Origin: Terriglobia bacterium
GTDB lineage: Bacteria; Acidobacteriota; Terriglobia; UBA7540
Direction: 5' to 3'
DNA: 42,966 nucleotides
Assembly: GCA_020072925.1 (NCBI GenBank)
Contig: JAIQGA010000043.1
Coordinates: 1 to 42,966 of the forward strand
A model generated the notes under the pieces. It was not told where the DNA came from and did not search any database. It saw nothing but the letters and a program-made list of their open reading frames with translations. Below, piece after piece: positions 1 through 8,422 of the stretch. The translations under genes were made by a program, and so were the position numbers. Every line of letters starts with the position of its first letter. Position 1 is the first letter of the stretch.

Positions 1-203
1 CCAACAAGGCGGACGCCCTGCGCGCGCTCACCGAAGCACATGATAAAGGCGAAATCGTGACCGGCCTGTTTTATGTGGATACGAAACGCCAGAACTTCCT
101 CGAACTGCTCAACCTTGTGGATGAGCCCTTGGCCACATTGCCAGAATCGAAAGTCCGCCCACCCAAGCAGGTGCTCGACGAAGTGATGCAGGCGCTGATG
201 TAA
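1..203 (+). CDS. 2-oxoacid:ferredoxin oxidoreductase, beta subunit (3' end only)
   Basis: The window opens inside this gene; the first complete codon is at 3 and the stop TAA is at 201-203, leaving 67 codons. The tail has the pattern GEIVTGLFYVD followed by a short loop and DEPLATLP, which resembles the C-terminus of thiamine-diphosphate beta subunits of 2-oxoglutarate or pyruvate:ferredoxin oxidoreductases. These cytoplasmic enzymes oxidatively decarboxylate 2-oxoacids to acyl-CoA and reduce ferredoxin, paired with an alpha subunit that would lie upstream. The catalytic TPP-binding part is outside the window, so the exact substrate cannot be read. The assignment rests on the short C-terminal pattern alone. 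Confidence 0.72.
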   Translation, partial: NKADALRALTEAHDKGEIVTGLFYVDTKRQNFLELLNLVDEPLATLPESKVRPPKQVLDEVMQALM

Positions 204-245
204 CGAGGGGCGGAGTAATTCTTCGAATCGCGCAGAGTTCCACGA

Positions 246-1445
246 TCACTTCTTGGCGCAGCTAAATACCATCTTGAATCCGTCGATGCCTTCGGCGCCT
301 GGCGCCACGTCGGAGCGTTCATCCTGCTTGGGACAGCCATGTCGCTTGAGCGTGACGTAGTTTCGGCCCGGAATCAGGTTGAGCGCGGCGATGCCGTCGT
401 CTCCGGTCTTGCCTTTGACATTGTCCATGATCGGGCCGTTCGACCAGACCGCCTCGATCTCCACGTTACCCATGGGCCGCCCGGCGCTGTCCTCGACTCG
501 GAAAAGCACTGGCTTGTGCAAGACTTTCTGTGGCTCGTAGGTTTCCGGTGGCAGCATCACGATTTGCGCGGCGGCTTCGGGCTGGGCCGCGCTCAGCTCC
601 ACATGTTGGAAGACCGTCGTATCCTCGGTGATATAAGGGCGTCGCACGGTGATCCAGTAGAGGCCTAGGGGGAGATGCGGAAAAGAGAAACGGCCGTCCA
701 GGTCCGTCTGCACCTGGTTCACAAGGTGCTCCTGTTCATCGCTGAGCGAAACCAGGGCATCGGGGATCGTCCGGGTGTCCGGCGTGACGACCGTGCCGGC
801 GACGGAGCCGCGCGCCTCCGCGCCGGGAGGCTGCAATTCGATGTCGACGGGGTTGCTTGTCACCTCTCCTTGCCAGAGCGTTAAAGACAGAATGCGCTCG
901 AGGTCTTGTCCGTTCGAATAGCTCGCGTGGTAGACCACGCTCAGCCGGTAGCGCCCCCAGATCGGCTGATCTCCTTCGCGGAGGGCGGGGGAAAGTTGCA
1001 GCGTGACCTTCTCTTCGAAGTCATCGCCTGGCCCGACCTTGACCAGCTTCGGGTGAGGCAGGCCGGTCCAAGTCAGAATTCGTCCACGGCCAGGGATGGC
1101 GCTTTGCTTGGCGGCTGCGGCCTCTGTCGGCTCGAGGTGCACCGTTACCATCGTGCCGCCGCGCGTGGGCGGCGCCCCACCTTCTTCTTCCGGAAGTTCC
1201 GGGCCGGTCGCGGGCGGCCGCGCCCGCCGGTAAACCCACACCGGCGTCTGGCTGCCATTGAGAAGATGCAGCGATGCCCGCACAGGTAGCGGCGCCGCGA
1301 TGACGGGTTGTTCGAGGGATACTACGAGCTTCAGCGCGCCCGGATTTTCGGCGGCGGAAACCCGCGGGGCCAAGAAAAGGGAAAGGAACAGTAGGACAAT
1401 CCCTATCAAAGCAAGTTGAGTCGTTCGAGGTCTGCCCATTGCCAT
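246..1445 (-). CDS. Secreted protein with carboxypeptidase regulatory-like domain
   Basis: A 399-aa exported protein of unknown specific role. Residues 10-32 form a hydrophobic signal segment ending near APRVSAAEN. Residues about 35-205 are beta-rich and unrecognised. Residues about 214-295 match the carboxypeptidase regulatory-like (transthyretin-fold) pattern: GSVAGTV, then DGRFSFPHLPLGLYWITVR. A second beta domain spans about 310-398 and ends with a Cys pair (371, 396) that could form a disulfide. Such domains usually act as structural or binding modules on exported proteins. Start: ATG at 1445, with a second ATG two codons later; neither has a strong ribosome site. A similar secreted protein lies at 39609-40157. 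Confidence 0.72.
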   Translation of the reverse strand: MAMGRPRTTQLALIGIVLLFLSLFLAPRVSAAENPGALKLVVSLEQPVIAAPLPVRASLHLLNGSQTPVWVYRRARPPATGPELPEEEGGAPPTRGGTMVTVHLEPTEAAAAKQSAIPGRGRILTWTGLPHPKLVKVGPGDDFEEKVTLQLSPALREGDQPIWGRYRLSVVYHASYSNGQDLERILSLTLWQGEVTSNPVDIELQPPGAEARGSVAGTVVTPDTRTIPDALVSLSDEQEHLVNQVQTDLDGRFSFPHLPLGLYWITVRRPYITEDTTVFQHVELSAAQPEAAAQIVMLPPETYEPQKVLHKPVLFRVEDSAGRPMGNVEIEAVWSNGPIMDNVKGKTGDDGIAALNLIPGRNYVTLKRHGCPKQDERSDVAPGAEGIDGFKMVFSCAKK

Positions 1446-1508
1446 CGAGCCTGGAGTTCGATCATTCCGCTTCAGGGTTTAGTCTGCTTCAAACCGCCAG
1501 CCAAGCGG

Positions 1509-3398
1509 TCATTTGCGCACTTCCAGGGTGACCTCGCGCGTCAATTTCTCGCTACCGCGTAGGACAGTGACCTGGACCTTGTCGCCGGGCTTGTGGGCGC
1601 GCAGGGCGTAGGTAAAATCGTAGAGATTATCGATTTTCTTATCCCCGAACTGGATAAGGACATCGCCGCTTTTGAATCCCGCCTTGGCGGCAGGGCTGCC
1701 GTCGCGGACGTCGGCAAATTTCACTCCGTGCTCGATTTCGCCGAAGTCAGGAATCGAGCCGAAATACGGGCCGTAGCCGCCGCCCCCGCCACCTATCGCC
1801 GTATGCGAGGGCTCGGCTACCCGCACGTACTGCGGCTTCTCCTCGAGTTGGTCGAGTTCTCCGACCACATTCGCCACCAGGTCCACGACCTTGGCGCCGC
1901 CGTCAGCATTGATTTTCTCCCAGGTATCCGAGGGTTTGTGATAGTCGGAGTGCAGGCCGGAAAAGAAAAACAGCACCGGAACACTCTTCACGGCGAAGGA
2001 AGTATGGTCGCTTGCGCCATAGCCGGAGGCGGAGTAGCTCAGCTCGAAGCCGACTTGCCGGTTGGCGGTCTCGACCAGCTTTTTGAAATCCGGTGAGGTT
2101 CCTGTTCCGCCGACGTACAGCTTGTTGTTTTTGACGCGGCCGATCATATCCATGTTGAGCATGGCCAGGGTCTGATCCATCGGGCAGGCGGGATGGGCGG
2201 CGTAGAAATTCGAGCCGAGCAAGCCGCTCTCCTCGGCCGTGAAGGCGACAAACACCACGGCATGCTTGAGTTGCGCGCGCTCGCGCGCCAGGCCGTCCGC
2301 CAGTTCCAGCAGCCCGCTGGTTCCAGAAGCGTTGTCGTCCGCGCCGTGGTGAATCTTGCCGATCTGGCTGGGCGCCAGCGAGTGTTGATCGCCAAAGCCG
2401 AGGTGATCGTAGTGCGCGCCCAGTACGATGCATTGCTGGGCGTATTTCGCGTCCTGCCCCGGGAGAATCCCCACGACGTTCTCGACGCGCTTGCGGATGC
2501 GCTTCACGTCCACGTGCAGCGCCAGTTGCGCGGACGGGTCGAGCGCGAAAGAATGGATGGAAAGGTCTTTGTCAATGGCCGCGCGGAGTCCTTCGAGCGT
2601 CTGGCCGGAAGGCTTCAGCCACTCATCGGCGACCGCCGCCTTTACCTGAAGGGCCGCAATCTTCATTTCCTCCGGCCCCACCAGCGCGCCGAAGCGAAAC
2701 AGGTCGTCCGGCTCGCCGGGATGGTTCCCGAGGTCGTTCACCAGGATCATTCCCACCGCGCCATGGTTTTTGGCATTGATAGCTTTGTTAACAATCTCCG
2801 CATGCGTCGTCAGTTGCTTGCCTGCGAAGACGCTCTTCGCGTCGTTCTCCTGCGGCTCGTGGCGCAGCACGAGAACGATTTTGCCTTTTGCATCGATGCC
2901 ATTGTAATCGTCGTAGTTGAATTCCGGCGCGGTGATCCCGTATCCCGCGAAAACCATGGGAGATCGAAGCTGAACGTCTTCCGAAAAGCTGAAGGGGATG
3001 AAATCTCGTCCGGGTTTGAGAGCTACGTGGGCGCCCGCGCCCTCGTAGGTCAGGTGGTTTTTGCTCCCGAGCTTTGCGCCCACGGTGATGGGGAAATGCT
3101 GGAAATAGGTTCGCGAGTCGCCGGCGGGTTCGAGACCGAATTTCTTGAATCTTCCCTCGATGTAGCGGGCGGCTTCGTTGAGTTGGCGCGAGCCGTCGCC
3201 GCGCCCTTTCATCTTGTCGCTTGCAAGGACCTTGACAGGGTTCAGAAATTCCTGCGACGAATACTCTGGCTGAGCGTTTTCCTTTGGACTGGTTTTCGGG
3301 CCGGGAACAAGAATGGCCGCAGCCGTTAGCAGAATACAGGCCTTTAATTGGGAAGTTCCCGTGAGGGTTTGGCGTAGACGGCAAACAAGGCAGCTCAT
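1509..3398 (-). CDS. M28-family zinc aminopeptidase with PA and PDZ domains, exported
   Basis: A 629-aa protein. Residues 18-33 are a hydrophobic export signal; about 140-260 is a protease-associated insert (SPMVFAGYGI to GAVGMILVND); the M28 catalytic domain covers about 300-515; residues 545-629 form a PDZ domain (GSPAAKAGFKSGDVLIQF). Likely zinc ligands of the family are visible: H329 in GAHYDHLG, D354 in HGADDNASG, E390 in FTAEESG, D417 in NMDMIGR and H487 in SDYHKPSD. M28 enzymes remove N-terminal residues from peptides, probably here in the periplasm. Start ATG at 3398 is chosen because GGAG lies four bases upstream; a TTG seven codons earlier (3419) is a weaker alternative. The PDZ domain may bind substrate C-termini or regulate activity, which is inference. 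Confidence 0.9.
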   Translation of the reverse strand: MSCLVCRLRQTLTGTSQLKACILLTAAAILVPGPKTSPKENAQPEYSSQEFLNPVKVLASDKMKGRGDGSRQLNEAARYIEGRFKKFGLEPAGDSRTYFQHFPITVGAKLGSKNHLTYEGAGAHVALKPGRDFIPFSFSEDVQLRSPMVFAGYGITAPEFNYDDYNGIDAKGKIVLVLRHEPQENDAKSVFAGKQLTTHAEIVNKAINAKNHGAVGMILVNDLGNHPGEPDDLFRFGALVGPEEMKIAALQVKAAVADEWLKPSGQTLEGLRAAIDKDLSIHSFALDPSAQLALHVDVKRIRKRVENVVGILPGQDAKYAQQCIVLGAHYDHLGFGDQHSLAPSQIGKIHHGADDNASGTSGLLELADGLARERAQLKHAVVFVAFTAEESGLLGSNFYAAHPACPMDQTLAMLNMDMIGRVKNNKLYVGGTGTSPDFKKLVETANRQVGFELSYSASGYGASDHTSFAVKSVPVLFFFSGLHSDYHKPSDTWEKINADGGAKVVDLVANVVGELDQLEEKPQYVRVAEPSHTAIGGGGGGYGPYFGSIPDFGEIEHGVKFADVRDGSPAAKAGFKSGDVLIQFGDKKIDNLYDFTYALRAHKPGDKVQVTVLRGSEKLTREVTLEVRK

Positions 3399-3520
3399 GA
3401 TTCTCCGACGGACGCGCAAAGTGTGCGAGGGTCTCGCGCTCCGGCGGGCTCCGGCATTCGCCGCGCGCGATTCCAGGCGGATTCAACCCCGTTCAATCCA
3501 CCAAACCATCTTACCGGGTT

Positions 3521-4687
3521 TCACAGCGCGCGCAAGATCAAACACTTTAGATAATGAGTTTCGGGAACGGTGAGCAGGATGGGATGGTCGCGGGCCTGAG
3601 TGCGCCGTTCGACTACCGTCACGGTACGGTGAGCGTCGAGCGCCGCTTCGGCGATTGCGTCCAGTAGGTCGGCCTCGCTCACGTGGTAAGAGCACGAGCA
3701 AGTGATCAAGTATCCGCTCGGATTCAGAATCTTGAGCGCGCGCAGGTTCAATTCCTTGTATCCGCGCAGCGCCGACTCGACATTGGATTTCTGCCGGGCA
3801 AACGCCGGTGGATCGAGGACCACAATATCAAAGCGCTGTTTTTCCTGATCGGCGGCCTTCAGGAAATCGAAGCAGTTAGCCTCTTTCCATTCCGTGTTGG
3901 TGATGCCGTTCAGCTCCTGGTTGCGCCGGGCCAGGCGGAGCGCCTCCGGCGAGGAGTCAATTCCCAAAACCGTTTCGCATTGGCGCGCGAGCGTCAGCGC
4001 GAAGCCGCCCGTGTAGCAAAAACAATCGAGCGCGCGCCCGCGGGCGTAACCGCGTGCCGCCGCGCGGTTCTCGCGCTGATCCAGGAACCCGCCGGTCTTC
4101 TGGCCGCCCAGCAGGTCGAAGCAGAACTTCACGCCGTTTTCCTCCACCACGACTTCATGGATATTTTCACCGGCCAGCACGCCTTTTCGTTCGGGCAAGC
4201 CTTCCAGTCCGCGCACGGCCACATCGTTGCGCTCCAGGATAGCAAGCGGCGAGAACTCCTCTTGAAGAATTTCGACAATCTGGGAACTCAGCCGATCCAT
4301 GCCCTGGCTGAGCGTTTGGACGACGAAGCAGTCGCCGTACCGATCGACGATCAACGACGGGAGCAGGTCGCCCTCGGCGGCCACCAGGCGGAAGGCTTTA
4401 GCGCCGTCGACGATCGGCTCGCGAAATGCCGCCGCAGCGCGAATGCGCTCCGCGAGGAAGGCGCGGTCGAAGGGCCGCGTCTCGCGCGTCAGCAGGCGCA
4501 GGGCTATCTGCGACTTGCTGCTGTAAAGGGCTTGTCCCCAGAAATGCTTTTTGCGGTCCAGCACGCGCACGACTGCGCCCGGTTCGACTCCCGACGCGTC
4601 CGCAACGTCCGTGCGATATATCCAGACGTGCCCCGACCGGAGGCGTTCCACGCCACGCGCGGCGATCGCGACCTCAGCGAAGCTCAT
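3521..4687 (-). CDS. Class I SAM-dependent rRNA methyltransferase, RlmI-like (PUA + methyltransferase)
   Basis: A 388-aa cytoplasmic enzyme of the RlmI/YccW family, members of which methylate C5 of a cytosine in 23S rRNA. Residues 1-75 form a PUA RNA-binding domain (GHVWIYRTDV; GAVVRVLDRK). The methyltransferase core shows FLDQREN (201-207), SAM motif I DCFCYTGGFA (221-230), the acidic end of beta-2 in GIDSSPEAL, LDPPAFA (291-297), and CSCSYH (330-335). Length matches the family (about 390 aa). The exact rRNA position cannot be inferred. No strong ribosome site precedes ATG 4687, but the N-terminus aligns with expectation. It lies 83 bp beyond the 3' end of the decayed gene at 4771-5111. Confidence 0.9.
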   Translation of the reverse strand: MSFAEVAIAARGVERLRSGHVWIYRTDVADASGVEPGAVVRVLDRKKHFWGQALYSSKSQIALRLLTRETRPFDRAFLAERIRAAAAFREPIVDGAKAFRLVAAEGDLLPSLIVDRYGDCFVVQTLSQGMDRLSSQIVEILQEEFSPLAILERNDVAVRGLEGLPERKGVLAGENIHEVVVEENGVKFCFDLLGGQKTGGFLDQRENRAAARGYARGRALDCFCYTGGFALTLARQCETVLGIDSSPEALRLARRNQELNGITNTEWKEANCFDFLKAADQEKQRFDIVVLDPPAFARQKSNVESALRGYKELNLRALKILNPSGYLITCSCSYHVSEADLLDAIAEAALDAHRTVTVVERRTQARDHPILLTVPETHYLKCLILRAL

Positions 4688-4770
4688 GCCGCCACATTAT
4701 CACACTCAGCGGAGTCGCCGACGAGCGGTCGCCTTTTGCGCCGTGCAGCTCGCGGGCCCGCTACTTGGAG

Positions 4771-5111
4771 CTATTTCACGCGCTTGAAGACTAGCGGCAA
4801 AGTCCCTCCGCCCTGCTTCCATTCGCCGGCGATCTCCGCGTTTTCCTTATTCATTTTGCCGTCGTAGCTGCCCTTGATCGGCTCGCTCTCGAAGTGAAGG
4901 GCAGGTTCTTTGTAATTGATCGTGGTGACGGGAATTCCCGAATGACGTGCAGGACCACGCGCAGCTTCCCTTGCATCCCTGCGTCGAGCGTACCCTCCCA
5001 ATCGCCGACCACCGCCGGCGCCTTTTCCGCCCGCGCACGAATGGGCAACACCGCCAAACCCCAGGTGATGGCCAAAGCTGCGAGCAAAAATGACAGGAAT
5101 TGTTTCTTCAT
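4771..5111 (-). pseudogene. Small secreted protein gene broken by an internal deletion/frameshift
   Basis: From ATG 5111 the first frame gives a signal peptide (FLSFLLAALAITWGLAVLPI) and then GDWEGTLDAGMQGKLRVVLHVI, after which it turns into nonsense. In another frame the sequence resumes as GIPVTTINYKEPALHFES and runs to a stop at 4771-4773 (ending KRVK). The two halves look like one small exported domain found in acidobacterial proteins and hydrolase N-termini, where VVLH is followed by roughly 20 residues before the GIPVT strand. That segment is absent here and the frame is shifted, so the junction lies near 4928-4945. A sequencing or assembly error cannot be excluded. Function is unknown. 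Confidence 0.65.
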
Positions 5112-5294
5112 GACTTCACTCCTCTCGATCTACTTGGCGTTTGTTCATGCCGGCGGCGGGAACATCCATGGAACGCCAGCGGAGTCTACCTCTGCGGGGT
5201 CTCTAGATGTTCCGAGTATACTCCGTTATCTTGAGGTCTTCCTGCGGAAAGTGCCCGGACAACGTGCCCGCATCGTTGGTACAATTTCTCTGCA

Positions 5295-6299
5295 ATGCTG
5301 CTTCAGGATTTCGATTACCCTTTGCCTGCCGAATTGATCGCGCAGCGCCCACTGCCGGAGCGCGACGCCTCGCGCCTGATGGCTCTGGATCGGAGTACTG
5401 TTTTTCCCGCGCGCTTGCTCGGCCGGCGGCGGGGGATCCGGGCGCAGAAGATCGGCAAGGGCAACCCTGCGGCGCGCGAATTCCTTTCCGGCGAGACAGA
5501 ACTCCTTTTGACGCGCCAGGAAACTGAGGAGGTTTGGCAAGGATTAGTGCATCCCGGCCGCAAGGTCCGAACGGGCGAAGTGCTGGTCTTCGGCGACGGC
5601 GAGCTGGAGGCGGAAGTCCTCGACCGCGGCGAGTACGGTGTGCGCGGCGTCCGCTTGCGGGCGCGGGAAGGGACGATTGAAGACACGATCGATCGCCTGG
5701 GGCACGTGCCCCTTCCTCCCTACATCCGGCGGCGGGACGAATTGCAGGACCGCGACACCTACCAGACCGTGTATGCGAAGGTGCGCGGCGCAGTGGCGGC
5801 TCCGACCGCAGGATTTCACTTCACCGAGCGAGTTCTGGCAGCGCTTAGCGCGCGCGGCGTCGAGACTTGCGAGATCACCCTGCACATCGGCCTGGGAACA
5901 TTTCAGCCGGTGCGCACCGAGCGCGTCGAGGAACACCGAATGGAAGCCGAAGGCTACGAAATCTCCGGGGCTGCCGCGGAGTCGATTGAGCGCGCGCGGG
6001 CGGCCGGCCGCCGCATCGTCGCCGTGGGCACAACCACCGTGCGCACCCTCGAGCATGTGGCGCGTGAGAACGCCGGGAAGATTGTCCCCGGCCGTGGTGA
6101 AACGAGACTTTTCGTTGTGCCGGGATTCGAATTCCGGGTGGTCAGCGGGCTGCTTACCAATTTTCACCTGCCGAAGTCCACACTGCTGATGCTGGTGTCG
6201 GCGTTTGCCGGTCGCGGCCTTATCCTTCGCGCCTACGGCCACGCCGTCTCGGAGCGCTACCGCTTCTACAGCTACGGCGACTGCATGTTGATTTTCTAG
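5295..6299 (+). CDS. queA: S-adenosylmethionine:tRNA ribosyltransferase-isomerase, apparent internal deletion
   Basis: QueA transfers and isomerises the ribosyl part of SAM onto preQ1 in tRNA to make epoxyqueuosine. The start (LLQDFDYPLPAELIAQRPL) and the body (PLPPYIRR; YQTVYAK; GAVAAPTAGFHFT; LHIGLGTFQPV; VGTTTVRTLEHVA; LLTNFHLPKSTLLMLVSAF; YRFYSYGD) are typical. At residues 31-38 the protein passes straight from MALDRS to TVFPARLLGRR. Family members have about 28 residues here, including the conserved stretch ending in N(N/D)TRV. The protein is 334 aa where I expect about 360. The deletion keeps the frame, so the product may be inactive, or this may be an assembly fault. A TACAAT box at 5280-5285 lies close to the ATG, suggesting a very short leader; no ribosome site is visible. 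Confidence 0.88.
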   Translation: MLLQDFDYPLPAELIAQRPLPERDASRLMALDRSTVFPARLLGRRRGIRAQKIGKGNPAAREFLSGETELLLTRQETEEVWQGLVHPGRKVRTGEVLVFGDGELEAEVLDRGEYGVRGVRLRAREGTIEDTIDRLGHVPLPPYIRRRDELQDRDTYQTVYAKVRGAVAAPTAGFHFTERVLAALSARGVETCEITLHIGLGTFQPVRTERVEEHRMEAEGYEISGAAAESIERARAAGRRIVAVGTTTVRTLEHVARENAGKIVPGRGETRLFVVPGFEFRVVSGLLTNFHLPKSTLLMLVSAFAGRGLILRAYGHAVSERYRFYSYGDCMLIF

Positions 6300-6311
6300 C
6301 GCGGTCCGCAC

Positions 6312-6800
6312 TCACAGGATCTTGCGCAGAGCGAACTGCGTCTTCACCACTTGATAACCAGACTTCTGGTAAAACGCGTGGGCATCTTTGCGGATCACGT
6401 TGCTGCGTAAATAAACCGAGCGTAGGCCCTTTGCGCGCGCCCATTGCTCAGCATGCTGCATCAACAGGTGCCCCGCCCCGCTGCCTTGGTGGCGGGCATC
6501 GACGACCAGCCCGCCGATCTCCGCTTCCTCGTCGCTCTCCAGCAGGTGCTTGACGAAAACATGTACCCACCCGATGACGCGGCCGGCTTTTGCGGCCACG
6601 AAGGCGGCGTGCTCGGGGTCTTTTACGAGCGACTTCAGGCGCGCTTCAACCTCTTGCGCGGAGGAAGGGTAGCCGAGCTCGGTGGCGAGCCGCGCGATCT
6701 CCTCCGCGTCCTCGGCCATCGCGGGACGGACCGTGAATTCAGATCGGTTGTTCTCAGATTGAACGACGGTCACGTGCCGCTGCTCTTTGCCGGTTACCAT
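6312..6800 (-). CDS. GNAT-family N-acetyltransferase
   Basis: A 162-aa single-domain acetyltransferase. Residues about 22-162 show the GNAT fold: the start FTVRPAMAEDAEEIARL, the strand IGGLVVDARHQGSGAGHLLM with the acetyl-CoA loop QGSGAG, and the C-terminal HAFYQKSGYQVV. Family members acetylate amines on small molecules, antibiotics or proteins; the substrate cannot be predicted. Its start ATG (6800) overlaps the stop of the upstream DUF4139 gene by 7 bases, which suggests translational coupling. The 3' end faces queA with a 12-bp gap. Residues 1-20 look unstructured, so a start slightly downstream is possible. Confidence 0.85.
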   Translation of the reverse strand: MVTGKEQRHVTVVQSENNRSEFTVRPAMAEDAEEIARLATELGYPSSAQEVEARLKSLVKDPEHAAFVAAKAGRVIGWVHVFVKHLLESDEEAEIGGLVVDARHQGSGAGHLLMQHAEQWARAKGLRSVYLRSNVIRKDAHAFYQKSGYQVVKTQFALRKIL

Positions 6801-8242
6801 CGCACGCGCACACGATACTTCAGCACCGACTCACCGTTAGCGGCCACGGGCACGAGAAATTGCGCCGCAAACGCCGCGGTCTTCGTGAATTTGAAGCTTG
6901 ACTCCAACATGGTCCAGTCGCCGCCGATAGGCTCATTCACTTCCACGGTGATGGGTTCGGGCTTGTGATTGCGCAGGGAGATTTCATATCCCAACTCCAC
7001 GACCCTGTTGGCGATCCGCTGGTAATCGGTCTGCTTGCGCTCCGACACCACGTCAAAGGCGTTGCCGATGTAGAGGTTCAGCGTCTCATCCTTCGGCGTG
7101 TGCTGGATGCGGTCCTCGCCGATGAACTGAACACGCCCCTTGGAGTCTCCCTGGTAAACGCGCACCGTGCCGGCGGGAAGCGGAATCCCCAGAGAATTTT
7201 CCTCAGAGTTCTTGAATTTGATGTGAACTTCGACGGGCTGCTTCAGCGGCGCGCCGGGCGTTTGCGGATTCTGGTAGTAGTACGCCTGGCCGTTCACCTG
7301 GAAGATCTTATTAATGCTCACTCCCGTCGAAGCCAGCAGGCTGATCTGCTTGGTTTCGTTGTTCTGGATGTTGGTGCGGCGGCCGAGCGTGTAGAGGTGA
7401 TACTCTGACAATGCTTCCTGCGCGAATTGCGGCGCGGCCGCAGGCATGGCCTTCATCGCCATCATCTGGTCGCGGGCGCCGCCCTCCGCGTAAACGCGAT
7501 GTAACTCGCCGGCGACGAGCTGAAGCTGCGCATTGCGGAAGGCCGTCCCGCTGTTGTTGACTACCGTGACCCAACCGTTCAAGTCCGCGGCCTTCTGGTC
7601 GGAGCCGACCGTGAGGACGTAGTCAGCATTCCAGTTGACAGCGTTGGTAAGGTACGAAGCCTCGACGGTCTGCTCCCCGGCCTTCTGATTATTAAGCAGC
7701 CAGACGAGCGTGGGCTTGCTGTACAGATTCTCCGGCAGATCAGGAAAGACGTAGCGATCCGCACCCATACCGGTGATGATCTCGTTTCCGACTTTCCACA
7801 CCGGCCCCTCGTTGTACGCAAGGAGCGTGGCTTTGACGGGCACTTCCTTGGTGGAATTGTTTTCCTGAATCATTCGCACCAAAGTCAGCTCTTTGCCGAC
7901 ATATTTCTGCAGGAGCTTCTGAGGGCTGAGCAGGTCGTACTCATAGTTCTGCTCTAAGATGGCGAGTTCTTTCGGTGCGCTCAGCGAAACGATGTGCACC
8001 GTAGCGGGATTGACCTGCGCGGCGATGTCCATGTAGCGCAGGTCAAGGGTTCCGGCTGGAAGCCGCAGCCGGCGAACATCGCGCACCAGCGCCACGTTCG
8101 AGTTGTACACGGTGACCGCCAGTTCTTTCTGATCCTGCTCCGTGGAGGTCACCACGGATTGAGCGAAGGCTTTACTGGCTGCAAGTAGAAGCACGAAGGC
8201 GAGCGTTAGTCTGAAGAATCGAACGGCATGTGTCTTAGGCAT
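6794..8242 (-). CDS. Exported DUF4139-domain protein
   Basis: A 482-aa protein with a clear signal peptide (FFRLTLAFVLLLAASKAFAQ). The N-terminal part (VTVYNSNVALVRDVRRLRLPAGTLDLRYMDIAAQVNP) and the long beta-rich C-terminal part (VEVHIKFKNSEENSLGIPLPAGTVRVYQ; QTDYQRIANRVVELGYEISLRNHKPEPITVEVNEPI) are characteristic of DUF4139 proteins. Their biochemical role is unknown. Start ATG 8242 is chosen because GGGGAGG lies about 6 bases upstream; an in-frame ATG at 8344 would add 34 residues ahead of the signal peptide, which is unlikely. The stop overlaps the start of the following GNAT gene. It is divergent from the glycosidase-like gene at 8423 with about 180 bp between them. Confidence 0.85.
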   Translation of the reverse strand: MPKTHAVRFFRLTLAFVLLLAASKAFAQSVVTSTEQDQKELAVTVYNSNVALVRDVRRLRLPAGTLDLRYMDIAAQVNPATVHIVSLSAPKELAILEQNYEYDLLSPQKLLQKYVGKELTLVRMIQENNSTKEVPVKATLLAYNEGPVWKVGNEIITGMGADRYVFPDLPENLYSKPTLVWLLNNQKAGEQTVEASYLTNAVNWNADYVLTVGSDQKAADLNGWVTVVNNSGTAFRNAQLQLVAGELHRVYAEGGARDQMMAMKAMPAAAPQFAQEALSEYHLYTLGRRTNIQNNETKQISLLASTGVSINKIFQVNGQAYYYQNPQTPGAPLKQPVEVHIKFKNSEENSLGIPLPAGTVRVYQGDSKGRVQFIGEDRIQHTPKDETLNLYIGNAFDVVSERKQTDYQRIANRVVELGYEISLRNHKPEPITVEVNEPIGGDWTMLESSFKFTKTAAFAAQFLVPVAANGESVLKYRVRVRW

Positions 8243-8422
8243 CAGTAGCCTCCCCAGGCGAAGGATTTGCTCCCCGGGCGTTGGACGCGAAGAGACTACC
8301 GCGTGTCGCCGCGGATTGAAAGAGGTGGATTCTTTTCGATCCACAATACAAGAACGCCACCATTCCCCAAACTTGCGCTAAACTTTCGCGCGCGGGAACT
8401 TGTCACCCGGGGAGTGTGAACG

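Noticed and set aside
2193-3329. Long plus-strand open frame of 378 codons opposite the M28 peptidase
   Set aside because: It mirrors a clearly conserved protein on the other strand and has no recognisable domain; high GC makes such shadow frames common. The same reasoning removes the long frames opposite polX, gltX, the response regulator and the methyltransferase.
8345-8422. Divergent promoter pair between the DUF4139 and glycosidase-like genes
   Set aside because: No hexamer pair with acceptable spacing could be picked out in either direction.
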